Shown here: positions 6,923 through 15,840 of the stretch, one piece after another | Numbering within the stretch: the stretch's first letter is position 1 | Layout: the number at the start of each line of letters is the position of its first letter | Source of the DNA: an uncultured Oscillospiraceae bacterium | GTDB lineage: Bacteria > Bacillota > Clostridia > Oscillospirales > Ruminococcaceae | Assembly (NCBI GenBank): GCA_902489475.1 | Contig: CABUAH010000024.1 | Location: forward strand, 1 to 25,010 | Reading direction: 5' to 3' | DNA: 25,010 bases | Notes under the pieces: model-generated | Told to the model about the DNA's origin: nothing | Database searches by the model: none | What the model saw: only the letters and a program-made list of their open reading frames with translations | Made by a program: the position numbers and the translations under genes

Positions 6923-7966
6923 ATGAAACTTAACAAAAAAGGCTTTACTCTTACAGAAGTAATAGTTGTACTGGTAATAGTTATTATTGCGGCTGTTATA
7001 GCTGTGCCTAATGTTGTTGGATGGGTTAATGCTCACAAAAGGCAAAACTGCACGGCTCGTCTTGAAACGCTGTTAAGCGAAATCGAATCTAACTGTGCTT
7101 CTAAGAGATTTTTGACTGCGGATGCGGTATCTGCAAATATTATATCAACGGCGTCTGAGTTCGATGAGAGAGTAAAAAATACTACGTCAAACAATCATGG
7201 CGTTACACTTTTTGATTTTTGTGATGACAAAAATGACGTTCGTCTTTCGTGGAATATTGAGAAGCAGGAGGAAAAGCGCCTGTTTTCAGTGACAGTTAAA
7301 GCTGAATGTGAGGATGGGATTGACAGCGAGAACAGTTTTTCCTGCGGACTTAAAGAGGAAGTTGAATATTCTGACAAGACGTCTTTAATCAGCAGTATTG
7401 TTTCGCAGGTCATAAATGCCGACAAGGTAAAAGAGGCATATAAAAATGCTGATATCAATCTACTTGCAGCAGAAATTTCAAAAGCTTCAAATGTAAACAT
7501 CACGGAGTTTGCGGCTGCTAAGGAATATGTGAGCAGTCTCTCTTTTACAAATGAAAAGGTTAAGATGAATACGGCGATGAGTATGTTCTTGACAGTCGTC
7601 GTAAACAATAACGATTCATATTTAAACGTGTTTACCGGGAATTTCATGGGCAAGGATTATATGCCGGCAGTTGTTTTTTCGGGAAATCTTAAAAACGATA
7701 TTTACGACAGTGAAGTCTTTGGCTTTTCCAACGATGCATTTATGCTTTTCGGATCTCGTGATATGGATATTTCGGAATATTTTTCATCTGACAACATTTT
7801 TATAAACGGCGATACAGTAGAGTTTAATGTAAACTGTGTGTGGTCTGTCGATTTTAAGACTGCATATTATTTGTCTGTTTATGAAAGCGATGGAAAGCCA
7901 AATGTTAAAAAGGCATCGGAAGCAAAATCAAATTATTTGACCTCATCTGAGTGGGTAAATAAATAA
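6923..7966 (+). CDS. Type IV pilin-like/pseudopilin protein with a large C-terminal region
   Basis: A 347-residue protein with a textbook prepilin leader: MKLNKKG cut before F8, then TLTE with Glu at position +5 of the mature chain (E12), and a hydrophobic helix to about residue 34. Prepilin peptidase would cleave at G7/F8. The rest (about 40-347) is larger than a normal pseudopilin and shows no domain I recognise; two Cys lie near residues 38-60. No assembly ATPase, prepilin peptidase or other pilin is in the window, so it is an orphan here and would rely on machinery elsewhere. It is last in a likely prmA/PII-like/pilin operon, followed by a hairpin at 8023-8066. Start ATG 6923 sits behind GAAAGGATC. 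Confidence 0.8.
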   Translation: MKLNKKGFTLTEVIVVLVIVIIAAVIAVPNVVGWVNAHKRQNCTARLETLLSEIESNCASKRFLTADAVSANIISTASEFDERVKNTTSNNHGVTLFDFCDDKNDVRLSWNIEKQEEKRLFSVTVKAECEDGIDSENSFSCGLKEEVEYSDKTSLISSIVSQVINADKVKEAYKNADINLLAAEISKASNVNITEFAAAKEYVSSLSFTNEKVKMNTAMSMFLTVVVNNNDSYLNVFTGNFMGKDYMPAVVFSGNLKNDIYDSEVFGFSNDAFMLFGSRDMDISEYFSSDNIFINGDTVEFNVNCVWSVDFKTAYYLSVYESDGKPNVKKASEAKSNYLTSSEWVNK

Positions 7967-8022
7967 TTGAGCTTTTTAACTGTAAACAAATAATTCAATA
8001 GATTTAGCGCAAACACAAACTT

Positions 8023-8066
8023 CCCCCTATGATAGTCTCTTTGATTCTACCATAGGGGGTATTTTT
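8023..8066 (+). terminator. Rho-independent terminator between convergent units
   Basis: A 13-bp stem with one mismatch, 8023-8035 (CCCCCTATGATAG) with 8047-8059, is followed by TATTTTTA. It ends the prmA operon and may also stop leftward transcription from spoIVA. Confidence 0.8.
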
Positions 8067-8090
8067 ATGGACTTTATAATATAACATAAG

Positions 8091-8222
8091 CGCAAATGTC
8101 CCCCCACCTCTAAGGCGGCGGGTTACATTCCAGAATTTCAGTGGGAGTAATAATCTCCCACTGAAGCCCTGAGGAGCTAACGCTCCAAGCGCAGGTTGCG
8201 AGCAAAGCGGAGCGTTGCTAGG
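8091..8222 (+). repeat. Multi-hairpin noncoding repeat, copy 1
   Basis: Three successive hairpins are visible: CCCACC/GGCGGG (8103-8108 with 8117-8122, one mismatch); a perfect 11-bp stem TTCAGTGGGAG/CTCCCACTGAA (8137-8147 with 8155-8165); and GGAGC/GCTCC (8173-8177 with 8182-8186). CGCAA (8091-8095) and TTGCG (8196-8200) could close the structure. The order, loop sizes and several sequence blocks (CCTCTaAG, TTTCAGT, CTGAA) recur at 22139-22266. It contains no ORF. Such palindrome trains are typical of ends or derivatives of IS200/IS605-type elements, or it may be a structured RNA. Confidence 0.55.
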
Positions 8223-8252
8223 ATTTGAATCATTCCAGCTGTTTTTTCGGGT

Positions 8253-9725
8253 TTAAAGGATAAAGCATATAAGACCGTTGCAGCCTTCGTTTACAATTCT
8301 TTCAACAGCTTCGCCAAGCTTTTCTCTGGCGTCAGAGCCTAGCCTGATTATTTTTGTGTGCAGCCCTTCGTTTACAAGCTCATAAAGGCTTTTTCCGAAA
8401 ATGTTTGAGTCCCATAGCTTTTCAGGATTGTTTTCAAAATCACCGAGCATATATGAAACAAGGTCGCTTGACTGTTCTTCGCTACCAACTATCGGGCTTA
8501 TTTCAGTTGAGATTTGCGCTTTTATCATGTGGATTGTCGGTGCGCTTGCTTTGAGCTTAACACCGAATTTGCCGTTTGATTTTACCATTTCCGGTTCGTC
8601 AAGCCTCAATTCTTCCATTGCCGGCATAACTATTCCATAGCCGGTCGCTTCAACCTCTGAAAGTGCGCTTGCAAACTTCTCGTATGCGTTTTTAGTTTTA
8701 GAGAGGTCGAGGATTATTCCCATGAGGTCAGACTCATTAGAAACATCAAGATTTGTCTTTTCACCGATAATCTTGTAAAACAGATTTTCGTCAAGTGCAA
8801 CGGATAATACTGCCGTTCCCGTAGAAAAATCAAGGCTTAATATGTTTGAAGATATGACATATTCATTCTCGGAAATACATTTTGCCATCTCCTCAACGTC
8901 TCTTATCATATACGTTTGCTCAGCAGATTCTTTTATGCAGCTTAAAATGTTTTCTTTGAGCCAGTGTCCTTTGTCGAGTTTTGTTACCCATTTAGGCATA
9001 TTGAAATTGATTTCCTTAATAGGGAACGAGTAAAGGATTTGCGAAAGGATAGCTTTTATGTCGGCGTCGTTTAGCTCAAGACAGTTTACCGGCATAACAC
9101 AGCAGCCGTACTTATGACAGAGGCGTTTACAAAGCTCTTCGCATTCTTTTGTTTCAGGAGAAACGGAATTTAAAAGTACTATAAAAGGCTTTCCGATTTC
9201 CTTAAGTTCGTTTATAACCTGTTCCTCGCAGGCTTCATACTCATCTCTTGGAAGGTCAGTTATAGAGCCGTCTGTAGTTACGACCAATCCGATAGTCGAA
9301 TGTTCCGTGATAACTTTTTGCGTGCCTATTTCCGCCGCCATGTTAAAGGGTACTTCGTCCTCAAACCAAGGCGTTTTAACCATTCTCGGTGCTTCGTTTT
9401 CAAAATATCCGACAGCGGATGGTATCACATAGCCGACACAGTCGATCATTCTCATCCTGATAGCAGCATTGTCGTCAAGAGCTATCTCAACCGCTTCTTC
9501 GGGAATGAATTTAGGTTCTGTTGTCATTATTGTTTTGCCGCCGCTTGACTGAGGAAGCTCGTCGGTTGCTCTTTCTTTTGCAAAGTCGCTTTTTATGTTA
9601 GGAATAACGGCGGTTTCCATAAAGCGATGTATAAATGTAGATTTTCCTGTTCTTACAGGTCCTACAACTCCGATATAGATATTGCCGCCCGACCGTTTTG
9701 CAATATCCGAATATATTGAACTCAT
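8253..9725 (-). CDS. spoIVA: Stage IV sporulation protein A (spore coat morphogenetic ATPase)
   Basis: A 490-residue protein, close to the 492 of Bacillus subtilis. SpoIVA polymerises on the mother-cell face of the outer forespore membrane using ATP and forms the base on which the coat assembles. The Walker A motif GPVRTGKS is at residues 22-29 (K28). A Walker B-like segment RMRMIDCVGY and a KTIMTTEP sensor-like Thr segment follow. The C terminus NGLICFIL matches the conserved hydrophobic end of the family. Start is ATG at 9725 behind GGAGGAAATTT. It lies 13 nt after the sipL-like gene, in one operon, and should be made in the mother cell from the putative sigma-E promoter at 11296-11324. Confidence 0.96.
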   Translation of the reverse strand: MSSIYSDIAKRSGGNIYIGVVGPVRTGKSTFIHRFMETAVIPNIKSDFAKERATDELPQSSGGKTIMTTEPKFIPEEAVEIALDDNAAIRMRMIDCVGYVIPSAVGYFENEAPRMVKTPWFEDEVPFNMAAEIGTQKVITEHSTIGLVVTTDGSITDLPRDEYEACEEQVINELKEIGKPFIVLLNSVSPETKECEELCKRLCHKYGCCVMPVNCLELNDADIKAILSQILYSFPIKEINFNMPKWVTKLDKGHWLKENILSCIKESAEQTYMIRDVEEMAKCISENEYVISSNILSLDFSTGTAVLSVALDENLFYKIIGEKTNLDVSNESDLMGIILDLSKTKNAYEKFASALSEVEATGYGIVMPAMEELRLDEPEMVKSNGKFGVKLKASAPTIHMIKAQISTEISPIVGSEEQSSDLVSYMLGDFENNPEKLWDSNIFGKSLYELVNEGLHTKIIRLGSDAREKLGEAVERIVNEGCNGLICFIL

Positions 9726-9738
9726 ATAAATTTCCTCC

Positions 9739-11262
9739 TTATTCGGTAATAGGAATAAGTATCATTCCCAAAGGCAGCGTATCTTTATCATTAAGCTCAT
9801 TTTCGCTTATGATAGACGAAGGGGTAGTGTTAAAGCGTTTTGCTATTTCCCAAATTGATTCGTTTTCTTCGCATCTGTAAAGCTTAAGAGCACAGTTTTT
9901 GTTTTGAATATTTTTGCTGCCTTTAATCTTGATATTTTTTAAAATATTGTTTGAAAGACTTCTGTGAATTACAGCTTTTATATCTGTCACAACAGTTATA
10001 TCTACACATTCGGAGGACTTTATCATGTAGTCGACGCTTAATACTTTTGCGAAAATATCTAAGCCGCAGATGTTTTTGCAGTCGGTATCAAGCTCACGTT
10101 CAAATGCAAGTGTGTCCTCAAGATATACGGGGCATCCGTCAGAATCTCTTGCGATAAGAGAAATGTCAATGCTTCCGAATACAAAAGTTTTGCTTCCGTC
10201 AGTCCTATACTGAACATTATAGCACTGTGCCGATGCGTCGATGACCTCGGCAATTTTTGAGTCATCGCTTTTAAGTGTACCTGTTGTTTCAATTCGCAGC
10301 TTTGTTTCCTCAGGGCAAATTTCCAAATTTATTTGAGCAGATTCATTTTCACACTCATAGCATGTTGAATATGCGTCAAGCACCAAGAATTCTTCCTGGA
10401 ACTTTGATGCACTTACACATACGTTGAAAGAAATTTCACAAGTGTATTCTCTTTGAGAGTTATTTTTTGCAATAAGCTCAATAGCTACAGAATTAATGTC
10501 AATGCTAGACTCAAAAGTGTTATCAATCTCGTCAATATCCAAAATGTTTGAAAACGGCAATGCGAATTTGAGTGTGTCGCAGGCATCGTCTGAGGTGTTG
10601 TAAAGGATATAGGCTTTTGCATCTCCCTTGACAACCATTTTTCCTGAAATAATATTGTGCTCGTTGAGGTCTACGTCTGCCTCGCATTTTACAAAGGAAT
10701 CAATGTCGGGCTTTTGCTCGCTTAGTTCAATATCCTCCGAAACTGTAATGCGCTTTGTAAAGCTTATGCGTTTTGTGGGAACTGAAACCTTTTCCCGCCT
10801 CAGCTGAATGTTAGCGCCTGTTGCACCAATTAAAAGCTCGGATTGTTCTTCGCCTGTGATTTTGACCTTTGTTGAAACACAGCCTCGTATATCAAGCCTT
10901 CTTTGATTTTGAACACGGCAGTTTATGTAATCAGTTCTGGGGCATAGATAAACCTCAGGATTCTTAGCGTCTGCGCTTAGATCAAGCGTTTTTGTAAAGT
11001 TTTGTTTCTGTTCGATACAGTTGACCTTTTTGTTTTCAGCCGAACAGTAAAGTATTTTTATTTTTACACAAAGCTCAAAGGAAAACTTGCCGCCGTTTAT
11101 GCTCTGAGAAATAATTGTCGGTGAAAAGCTGCATTTTAATATCCTGAATATATCAGGATAGTAGTCCGGCAGCACAAGGTCAAGCTCTGCCGACTGTTCA
11201 CAAGTCGTGTCAAGAAGCACCTTGGCGCTTGTGATTTTTTCATGGTTTACTAAAAAGTCCAT
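9739..11262 (-). CDS. sipL: SipL-like SPOCS (DUF3794)/LysM protein, SpoIVA-interacting
   Basis: A 507-residue protein with repeated DUF3794/SPOCS domains (for example LVLPDYYPDIFRILKC near the N terminus and several later strands of the same type) and a C-terminal LysM domain at about 456-507 (NESIWEIAKRFNTTPSSI). In Clostridioides difficile, SipL has this architecture and binds SpoIVA through the LysM domain to anchor coat to forespore. Here the gene sits directly upstream of spoIVA, which supports the assignment. Start is ATG at 11262, preceded by GGGAGGAC; an in-frame ATG 45 nt upstream lacks a site and overlaps the promoter's transcript start region. Cytosolic in the mother cell, no signal peptide. 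Confidence 0.88.
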   Translation of the reverse strand: MDFLVNHEKITSAKVLLDTTCEQSAELDLVLPDYYPDIFRILKCSFSPTIISQSINGGKFSFELCVKIKILYCSAENKKVNCIEQKQNFTKTLDLSADAKNPEVYLCPRTDYINCRVQNQRRLDIRGCVSTKVKITGEEQSELLIGATGANIQLRREKVSVPTKRISFTKRITVSEDIELSEQKPDIDSFVKCEADVDLNEHNIISGKMVVKGDAKAYILYNTSDDACDTLKFALPFSNILDIDEIDNTFESSIDINSVAIELIAKNNSQREYTCEISFNVCVSASKFQEEFLVLDAYSTCYECENESAQINLEICPEETKLRIETTGTLKSDDSKIAEVIDASAQCYNVQYRTDGSKTFVFGSIDISLIARDSDGCPVYLEDTLAFERELDTDCKNICGLDIFAKVLSVDYMIKSSECVDITVVTDIKAVIHRSLSNNILKNIKIKGSKNIQNKNCALKLYRCEENESIWEIAKRFNTTPSSIISENELNDKDTLPLGMILIPITE

Positions 11263-11295
11263 ATTGTCCTCCCTTTTTATAGCGTTTTCAATGAA

Positions 11296-11324
11296 AGTAT
11301 ATGCCATGTATTTTTATCGTATTC
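11296..11324 (-). promoter_or_regulatory. Putative sigma-E promoter for sipL-spoIVA
   Basis: On the minus strand, GAATACG (11324-11318), a 14-bp spacer, and CATATACT (11303-11296) fit the sigma-E pattern (kmATATT, about 14, CATACAnT) at most positions. It is placed about 34 bp before the sipL start. The identical -10 octamer precedes the spoIIM-like gene. Inference from consensus; untested. Confidence 0.6.
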
Positions 11325-11493
11325 CGAAAATAAAATAATTTTTAAGGGAGTGTCGGAGGCTTTATGTAAATCTATCGTAATTAAAGCGTGAATAAGTGAC
11401 AAGCAGACCTGACATAATTGAGAGTTAGCTTTCGATTGTCGTCAAAAAGCTAAGCAAATACAGCAAATTTTCGCAAATGTTGTGGTAAAAGTA

Positions 11494-11523
11494 TTTACAA
11501 AACCTTACATTTTGTGGTATACT
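11494..11523 (+). promoter_or_regulatory. Sigma-A promoter for the topoisomerase pair
   Basis: TTTACA (11494-11499), 18-bp spacer, TATACT (11518-11523), 33 bp before the ParE-like start. The 294-bp region between the divergent sipL and topoisomerase genes also holds a small inverted repeat, TTAGCTTT/AAAGCTAA (11425-11432 with 11446-11453). Confidence 0.65.
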
Positions 11524-11556
11524 TAATACAAGTGTAAAATGACAAGGAGATAAAAG

Positions 11557-13539
11557 ATGGCGGATAATAAATCGTACACCAATGAATCTATTGAGCTTTT
11601 GGAGGGTGCAGACAGAGTGCGGCTTCGTCCGGGAGTTATTTTCGGTTCTGACGGTCTTGAGGGATGCAAACATTCGGTTTTTGAAATTCTTTCCAATTCA
11701 ATTGACGAAGCAAGGGACGGAAGAGGAAATAGGATTATACTTACGAAGTTCAACGATATGTCAATAGAGATCGAGGATTTCGGAGCCGGATGTCCGGTTG
11801 ACTTTAATAAAGTTCAAAACAGATATAACTGGGAGCTTGTGTACTGTGAGCTTTATGCAGGAGGAAAATACAAGCAGGACGGCGATAATTACGAGTTTTC
11901 TTTGGGACTTAATGGACTCGGTGCTTGCGCTACTCAGTATGCATCGGAGTATATGGACGTTGAGGTATACCGTGACGGATATAAATATAATCTTCACTTT
12001 GAAAAGGGAGAAAATATCGGTGGGCTGAAAAAAGAACCTACAACAAAAAGAAAAACGGGAACAAAAACCCGTTGGCGTCCGGATCTTGATGTGTTCACCG
12101 ATATTAATATAGAAAACGAATACTTTGAAGAAACGCTCAAAAGGCAAGCGGTAGTAAATCCAAATGTTCAGTTTGTATTTAGATGTCAAAACGCAAGCGG
12201 TTCGTTTGAAGAGAAGAGCTTTGTTTATGAAAACGGAATTGAAGATTATGTAAAGGAAATAGCAGGCGAAAGCGCTATTACCTCGATTCAGTCGGGATAT
12301 GCAGACAGAAAGGGTAAAGACAGAGCCGACAAGGACGAATATAAAGTAAAGCTTGGAATTGCATTTACATTTACAAAATCTCAGAGCTTTATGGAATACT
12401 ATCACAATTCGAGCTTTTTGGAGCATGGCGGATCGCCTGCCAATGCGGTAAGACAAGCTTTTACTTCACAGATAGACGCATATTTAAAGCAGAATTCAAA
12501 ATATACCAAAAATGAAAAGAGCATAAAGTTTGACGATGTTAAGGATTCTCTTATTATAGTTTCCAATTCTTTTTCAACCCAAACCTCTTATGAAAATCAG
12601 ACTAAAAAGAGTATAACCAATAAGTTTATATATGAGTGTATGACTGAGTTTTTAAAGCATACTCTTGAAATCTATTTTATTGAAAATCCTGATGAAGCGT
12701 CAAGAATTGCGGATCAGATCCTTATTAATAAGCGAAGCCGTGAAAAAGCTGAGCAGACGAGAATCAACGTATCAAAAACTCTTACATCGAAAATTGATCT
12801 TGCAAACATGGTGCAAAAGTTTGTCGATTGCCGATCAAAGGATATAAATCGACGTGAGCTGTATATAGTTGAGGGAGATTCGGCTTTAGGTTCTGTAAAG
12901 CTTGCAAGAGACGCAGAGTTTCAGGCGGTAATTCCTGTAAGAGGAAAAATTTTAAACTGCTTAAAGGCAGATTATCCGAAAATCTTTAAAAGTGAGATAA
13001 TAACCGATCTTTTAAAGGTTTTGGGCTGTGGAGTTGAAGTTAATACAAAAAGCAACAAGGATTTATCGTCCTTTAAGCTTGAAAACTTAAGGTGGAACAA
13101 AATAGTTATCTGTACTGATGCTGACGAGGACGGATTTCAGATAAGAACTCTTATTTTAGCAATGCTTTACCGTCTTACTCCGACGCTTATTGAAAAGGGA
13201 TATGTCTATATAGCAGAATCTCCGCTTTTTGAGATAACTACAAAGGATAAGACCTATTTTGCGTACGATGAAAAAGAAAAAGCAGAAATTTTAGAAATGA
13301 TAGGCAAAACTAAATATACCCTTCAGCGTTCAAAAGGACTTGGTGAGAACGAGCCGGATATGATGAGCCTAACAACGATGAATCCTGAAACAAGACGCCT
13401 TATACAGGTTCTTCCGCATGAGGAATCGGAACATACAACGTATATGTTTGATATGCTTCTCGGAAACGATTTGCAGGGAAGAAAAGAGTTTATATCCGTA
13501 AACGGCCATGATTATCTTGATATGGCGGATATATCTTAA
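11557..13539 (+). CDS. parE: Divergent type IIA topoisomerase subunit B (ParE/GyrB-like)
   Basis: A 660-residue ATPase subunit. GHKL ATPase motifs: FEILSNSIDEA (N box), EDFGAGCPVD (DxGxG), GLNGLGACATQ (lid), and the QTK loop in YENQTKKS. Toprim motifs: E439-G-D-S, FQAVIPVRGKILN, and D521-A-D523-E-D525-G. These keep the magnesium ligands, but the flanks are unusual: EGDSALGSVK replaces EGDSAGGSAK, and DADEDGFQI replaces DADVDGSHI. It therefore belongs to a lineage distinct from housekeeping GyrB, though probably active. The ParC-like partner starts 45 nt downstream. A decatenase (Topo IV) role is the simplest reading; the symbol is by analogy. Start ATG 11557 behind CAAGGAG. Confidence 0.88.
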   Translation: MADNKSYTNESIELLEGADRVRLRPGVIFGSDGLEGCKHSVFEILSNSIDEARDGRGNRIILTKFNDMSIEIEDFGAGCPVDFNKVQNRYNWELVYCELYAGGKYKQDGDNYEFSLGLNGLGACATQYASEYMDVEVYRDGYKYNLHFEKGENIGGLKKEPTTKRKTGTKTRWRPDLDVFTDINIENEYFEETLKRQAVVNPNVQFVFRCQNASGSFEEKSFVYENGIEDYVKEIAGESAITSIQSGYADRKGKDRADKDEYKVKLGIAFTFTKSQSFMEYYHNSSFLEHGGSPANAVRQAFTSQIDAYLKQNSKYTKNEKSIKFDDVKDSLIIVSNSFSTQTSYENQTKKSITNKFIYECMTEFLKHTLEIYFIENPDEASRIADQILINKRSREKAEQTRINVSKTLTSKIDLANMVQKFVDCRSKDINRRELYIVEGDSALGSVKLARDAEFQAVIPVRGKILNCLKADYPKIFKSEIITDLLKVLGCGVEVNTKSNKDLSSFKLENLRWNKIVICTDADEDGFQIRTLILAMLYRLTPTLIEKGYVYIAESPLFEITTKDKTYFAYDEKEKAEILEMIGKTKYTLQRSKGLGENEPDMMSLTTMNPETRRLIQVLPHEESEHTTYMFDMLLGNDLQGRKEFISVNGHDYLDMADIS

Positions 13540-13584
13540 TAAGCAAAACATTAAATCTATCCCTTAAAGGAGAGTAAAATATAA

Positions 13585-15822
13585 ATGGCAAAAAAGAAAG
13601 ATATAAAGCCCAAGGCAAAAAAGAATCCGATGGAAAACGCATTTATTGAGGGCGCAGGTCAGGTGGTTCGGGAACGCATAACCGAAACGCTTGAAAAAAA
13701 CTATATGCCTTATGCGATGAGCGTAATAGTATCACGTGCATTTCCTGAGATCGACGGATTTAAGCCGTCACACAGAAAGCTTCTTTATACAATGTACAAA
13801 ATGGGGCTTTTGAGCGGCAATAGAACAAAGAGTGCAAACGTAGTAGGACAGACAATGAAGCTCAATCCTCACGGCGATGCAGCTATTTATGAAACAATGG
13901 TAAGAATGTCAAGAGGAAACGAGGCTCTTTTGCATCCGTATGTTGACTCAAAGGGAAATTTCGGAAAAGCTTATTCAAGAGATATGGCATATGCAGCTTC
14001 CCGTTATACAGAGGTTAAGCTTGAACCGATTTGCAGCGAGCTTTTTTCGGAAATAGATAAGGATACCGTTGACTTTGTTCCGAACTACGATAACACAATG
14101 CAGGAGCCAACGCTTTTGCCGGCAACATTTCCGTCTATTTTAGTTAATTCAAATGTAGGAATAGGCGTTTCAATGGCGAGTAACGTCTGCTCATTTAATT
14201 TGTCTGAGCTTTGCGAGTCTACAATTGCTTATATGAAAAATAAGGACTTCAATTTACTTGAAACACTAAAGGGACCTGATTTTTCAACCGGAGCGTTGAT
14301 GTTGTATGACGAGGAAGAGCTTGACAAGATTTACAAGACCGGAAGAGGTTCGGTTAAAGTAAAGGCAAAATATTCTTATGATAAAAAGGATAATGTAATA
14401 GAGATAACCGAAATACCTCCGACAACAACGATTGAAGCTATCATTGAAAAAATAGTAGCGCTGATAAAACTCAATAAAATACGGGAAATCCAGTATATAA
14501 GAGATGAAACAGACCTTGACGGTCTTAAAATTGCAATTGACTTAAAACGTGGAGTTGATCCTGACAAGCTTATGCAAAAGCTTTACAAAATGACTCCGCT
14601 TCGTGATACTTTTTCGTGTAACTTTAATATTCTCGTACACGGCTATCCGAGAGTTATGGGAGTATATGATATTTTAGATGAATGGATCGCTTTCAGAAAA
14701 GATTGTATCAAACGGCGGGTATCGTTTGATCTTAAAAAGAAGAAGGACAAGCTTCACCTTCTAAACGGACTTGAGAAAATACTTCTGGATATAGATAAAG
14801 CAATAAAAATAGTCCGTGAAACCGAAGAGGAGTCTGAGGTAATTCCAAACCTTATGATAGGTTTTTCTATTGATGAAATTCAGGCTGAATATGTTGCGGA
14901 AATAAAGCTTCGTCACTTAAACAGAGAGTACATTTTAAAAAGAACACAGGAGATCTCGGATATTATATCTGAAATTGCCGATATGGAAGCAATTTTGGAA
15001 AGTGATAGAAGAGTTAAAAATATAATCATCAAAGAGCTTACAGATGTTTCCAAAAAATATGGTAAGCCAAGAAAAACAGAGCTTTATTTTTCAGGAGATG
15101 AGGAAGAGATTTCTGTTGAAGATGAAATCGATGATTATAAATGTACTTTGTTTTTGTCAAGAAGCGGTTACTTTAAGAAAATAACTCCGCAGTCTTTGAG
15201 AATGTCAAATAACCATAAGCTCAAAGACGGTGATGTAATAGTGCAGGAGATTGAGTCGTCTAACCGTACAGAGCTTTTGTTTTTCACTGACAAGGCAAGC
15301 GTTTACAAAACAAAAGTAAGTGATTTTTCTGACACGAAAGCGTCTGCTTTAGGAGATTTTGTTCCTGCAAAGCTTAGCTTTGATTCTGATGAAAACTGTA
15401 AATACATGGTAAATACTGTAGATTACAGCGGCTATATGATTTTTGTTTTTGAAAACGGAAAGGTTGCAAAAGTAAACCTTAAATCGTATGAAACAAAAAC
15501 AAACAGAAGGAAGCTTGCAAATGCCTACGGTTCAAAGTCAAAGCTTATAGAAGCGTTTTACATTAGTGAGGACACAAACCTAATGCTTAAATCAACAAAT
15601 GAGAGAATGATAATTTTTAATACAGGAATGATAGCGACAAAGTCGTCAAGAGATACCATAGGTGTTAATGCTCTCACTCTGAAAGGAAAAAATCTTTTAC
15701 ACAAAGCGTTTATTATAGATGATGAAAAGGCTGCTGAACTTAGCAAATACAGAGTTAAAAACATTCCTGCCGCAGGCAGTTTTGCAAAAGAGTTAGAAGA
15801 TCCGGACCAGTTTACGTTTTAA
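13585..15822 (+). CDS. parC: Divergent type IIA topoisomerase subunit A (ParC/GyrA-like)
   Basis: A 745-residue DNA-cleaving subunit. A lysine-rich leader (1-15) precedes the winged-helix domain with PHGDAAIYETMVRM (95-108) and the catalytic tyrosine Y141 in SRYTEVKL, preceded by R140. A coiled-coil tower follows (about 370-500), and then a shortened beta-propeller C-terminal domain (about 510-720). The GyrA box (QRRGGKG) is not seen; the nearest segment is TNRRKLANAYG. This argues against a supercoiling gyrase and for a ParC-type role. At the quinolone-contact positions, A99 replaces the usual Ser (GyrA Ser83) and E103 stands for Asp87. Start ATG 13585 behind AAAGGAGAG. Paired with the ParE-like gene, 45 nt upstream. 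Confidence 0.9.
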   Translation: MAKKKDIKPKAKKNPMENAFIEGAGQVVRERITETLEKNYMPYAMSVIVSRAFPEIDGFKPSHRKLLYTMYKMGLLSGNRTKSANVVGQTMKLNPHGDAAIYETMVRMSRGNEALLHPYVDSKGNFGKAYSRDMAYAASRYTEVKLEPICSELFSEIDKDTVDFVPNYDNTMQEPTLLPATFPSILVNSNVGIGVSMASNVCSFNLSELCESTIAYMKNKDFNLLETLKGPDFSTGALMLYDEEELDKIYKTGRGSVKVKAKYSYDKKDNVIEITEIPPTTTIEAIIEKIVALIKLNKIREIQYIRDETDLDGLKIAIDLKRGVDPDKLMQKLYKMTPLRDTFSCNFNILVHGYPRVMGVYDILDEWIAFRKDCIKRRVSFDLKKKKDKLHLLNGLEKILLDIDKAIKIVRETEEESEVIPNLMIGFSIDEIQAEYVAEIKLRHLNREYILKRTQEISDIISEIADMEAILESDRRVKNIIIKELTDVSKKYGKPRKTELYFSGDEEEISVEDEIDDYKCTLFLSRSGYFKKITPQSLRMSNNHKLKDGDVIVQEIESSNRTELLFFTDKASVYKTKVSDFSDTKASALGDFVPAKLSFDSDENCKYMVNTVDYSGYMIFVFENGKVAKVNLKSYETKTNRRKLANAYGSKSKLIEAFYISEDTNLMLKSTNERMIIFNTGMIATKSSRDTIGVNALTLKGKNLLHKAFIIDDEKAAELSKYRVKNIPAAGSFAKELEDPDQFTF

Positions 15823-15840
15823 AGATTGAGAGGTGCTGCT

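Noticed and set aside
8091..8222. CRISPR array
   Set aside because: The palindromes are different hairpins in series, not identical repeats with regular spacers, and no cas gene is present.
11761..12456. 231-codon open frame on the minus strand
   Set aside because: It is entirely antisense to the ParE-like gene, whose motifs are clear; the product has no family features.
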